Shown piece by piece: positions 63,245-64,000 of a DNA stretch of 64,000 bases (its first letter is position 1; each line of letters starts with the position of its first letter). A model generated the notes under the pieces. That model ran no database searches, was not told the DNA's origin, and was given only the letters and a program-made list of their open reading frames with translations. A program made the translations under genes and the position numbers. This DNA comes from Desulfofustis sp. (GTDB lineage Bacteria > Desulfobacterota > Desulfobulbia > Desulfobulbales > Desulfocapsaceae), in contig JAJDNR010000026.1 in assembly GCA_022340565.1 (NCBI GenBank), positions 1 to 64,000 of the forward strand, given 5' to 3'.

Positions 63245-64000
63245 TCAATCGCCTTTGAGCGGCCTGGGTGTTGCAAGCAAACCGGTAACACGGACTAATA
63301 CATAAATCACCAGAAGGGAAAATACCAGTCTTCCCCACAGAATACCTCCGAGTTTCGCCCCCAGCGCCATCATTATCATGGTGTCTTCTATAAGCCCGTG
63401 GCTCAGAGACATCAGCGCCAGCGAGTTGAAAATCTCCCGAGAATCCATGGATCCTTCTGTGGTTTCCCTTATAATCAGCGCTCCGCCGTAGACGATGCCG
63501 AGGAGCATACCGACCACCGTCACCGGAGCGGCGCGATGGCTCATACCCAGCCACGGCAACACCGGTTTGAGCAGATTCTCGCACAGCCTGATGACACCGA
63601 GTGCCCTGAGCACGCGCATCGCCAGCAGGACAGCAAAAATAACCAGACATACCATAAAGATATTGAAGCACTGGTTCAACGCCCACTGCGCGAGGGACTG
63701 GTGTTCGGGAGTCTGCCTGAATATGGTCGCTGCAGGATACTGCCAGATTGAAAAACGATTGCAGATAGCATGGAGTAACATACCATAACCGAGCGCTCCG
63801 AACACCCGGATCGCAGCCATCGGCAAAAAACCTGCGCCGGCTTTTCGGGTGATGGACTGTTCAATCGGCAGCGAATGCGCGATCAATATGAGCGAACAGA
63901 GTACCGTCAGGTCCGCCGCGGTGAGGGTGAGCGAGGGTACCAGCGCAGCCAGTACGCCGATGCCGCCGTACGGTGTCGTCAGCAGAGCGGTGGCCCAGAC
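63245..64000 (-). CDS. membrane protein with nucleoside-recognition (Gate)-like domain, truncated by window edge
   Basis: Frame stays open to the window end; multiple TM segments, APVTVVGMLLGIVYGGALIIRE, SLSHGLIEDTMIMMALGA. Confidence 0.7.
   Translation of the reverse strand, partial: VWATALLTTPYGGIGVLAALVPSLTLTAADLTVLCSLILIAHSLPIEQSITRKAGAGFLPMAAIRVFGALGYGMLLHAICNRFSIWQYPAATIFRQTPEHQSLAQWALNQCFNIFMVCLVIFAVLLAMRVLRALGVIRLCENLLKPVLPWLGMSHRAAPVTVVGMLLGIVYGGALIIRETTEGSMDSREIFNSLALMSLSHGLIEDTMIMMALGAKLGGILWGRLVFSLLVIYVLVRVTGLLATPRPLKGD

Overview
The window is a gene-dense, mostly housekeeping chromosomal segment. Its gene content and order (xerC-hslVU; xseB-ispA-dxs; murA-prmC-prfA-rpmE-rho-coaE-rluD-carD; pth-rplY-prs-tRNA-ispE-DUF1844-serA) look like a sulfate-reducing or related Desulfobacterota genome; this placement is inference. 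I could see no CRISPR array, transposase, prophage or rRNA operon. About 57 genes can be supported, including one tRNA-Gln(TTG). Observations most worth following up: (1) tatC is split across two frames at a 9-nt homopolymer (T9 on the coding strand) that directly follows an AGGAGG-like sequence, so it is either a frameshift/slippage gene or a sequencing error; (2) a GlpX-like class II FBPase homologue appears to have lost part of its metal site and sits directly downstream of an intact-looking class III FBPase; (3) a compact 6-gene minus-strand cluster (MORN-repeat protein, acidic-tail DUF4177-like protein, M20 amidohydrolase, YbdK/GCS2-type ligase, GGT-like Ntn hydrolase, C-terminal single-TM protein) could be an undescribed gamma-glutamyl/amide metabolism module; (4) a ~166-nt highly self-complementary element lies between dnaE and hslU, with G.U-compensated pairing on one strand; (5) a pentapeptide-repeat lipoprotein overlaps dnaE and an orphan solute-binding protein overlaps nhaA, both by 4 nt. 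All family calls come from reading the translations; no database search was run.
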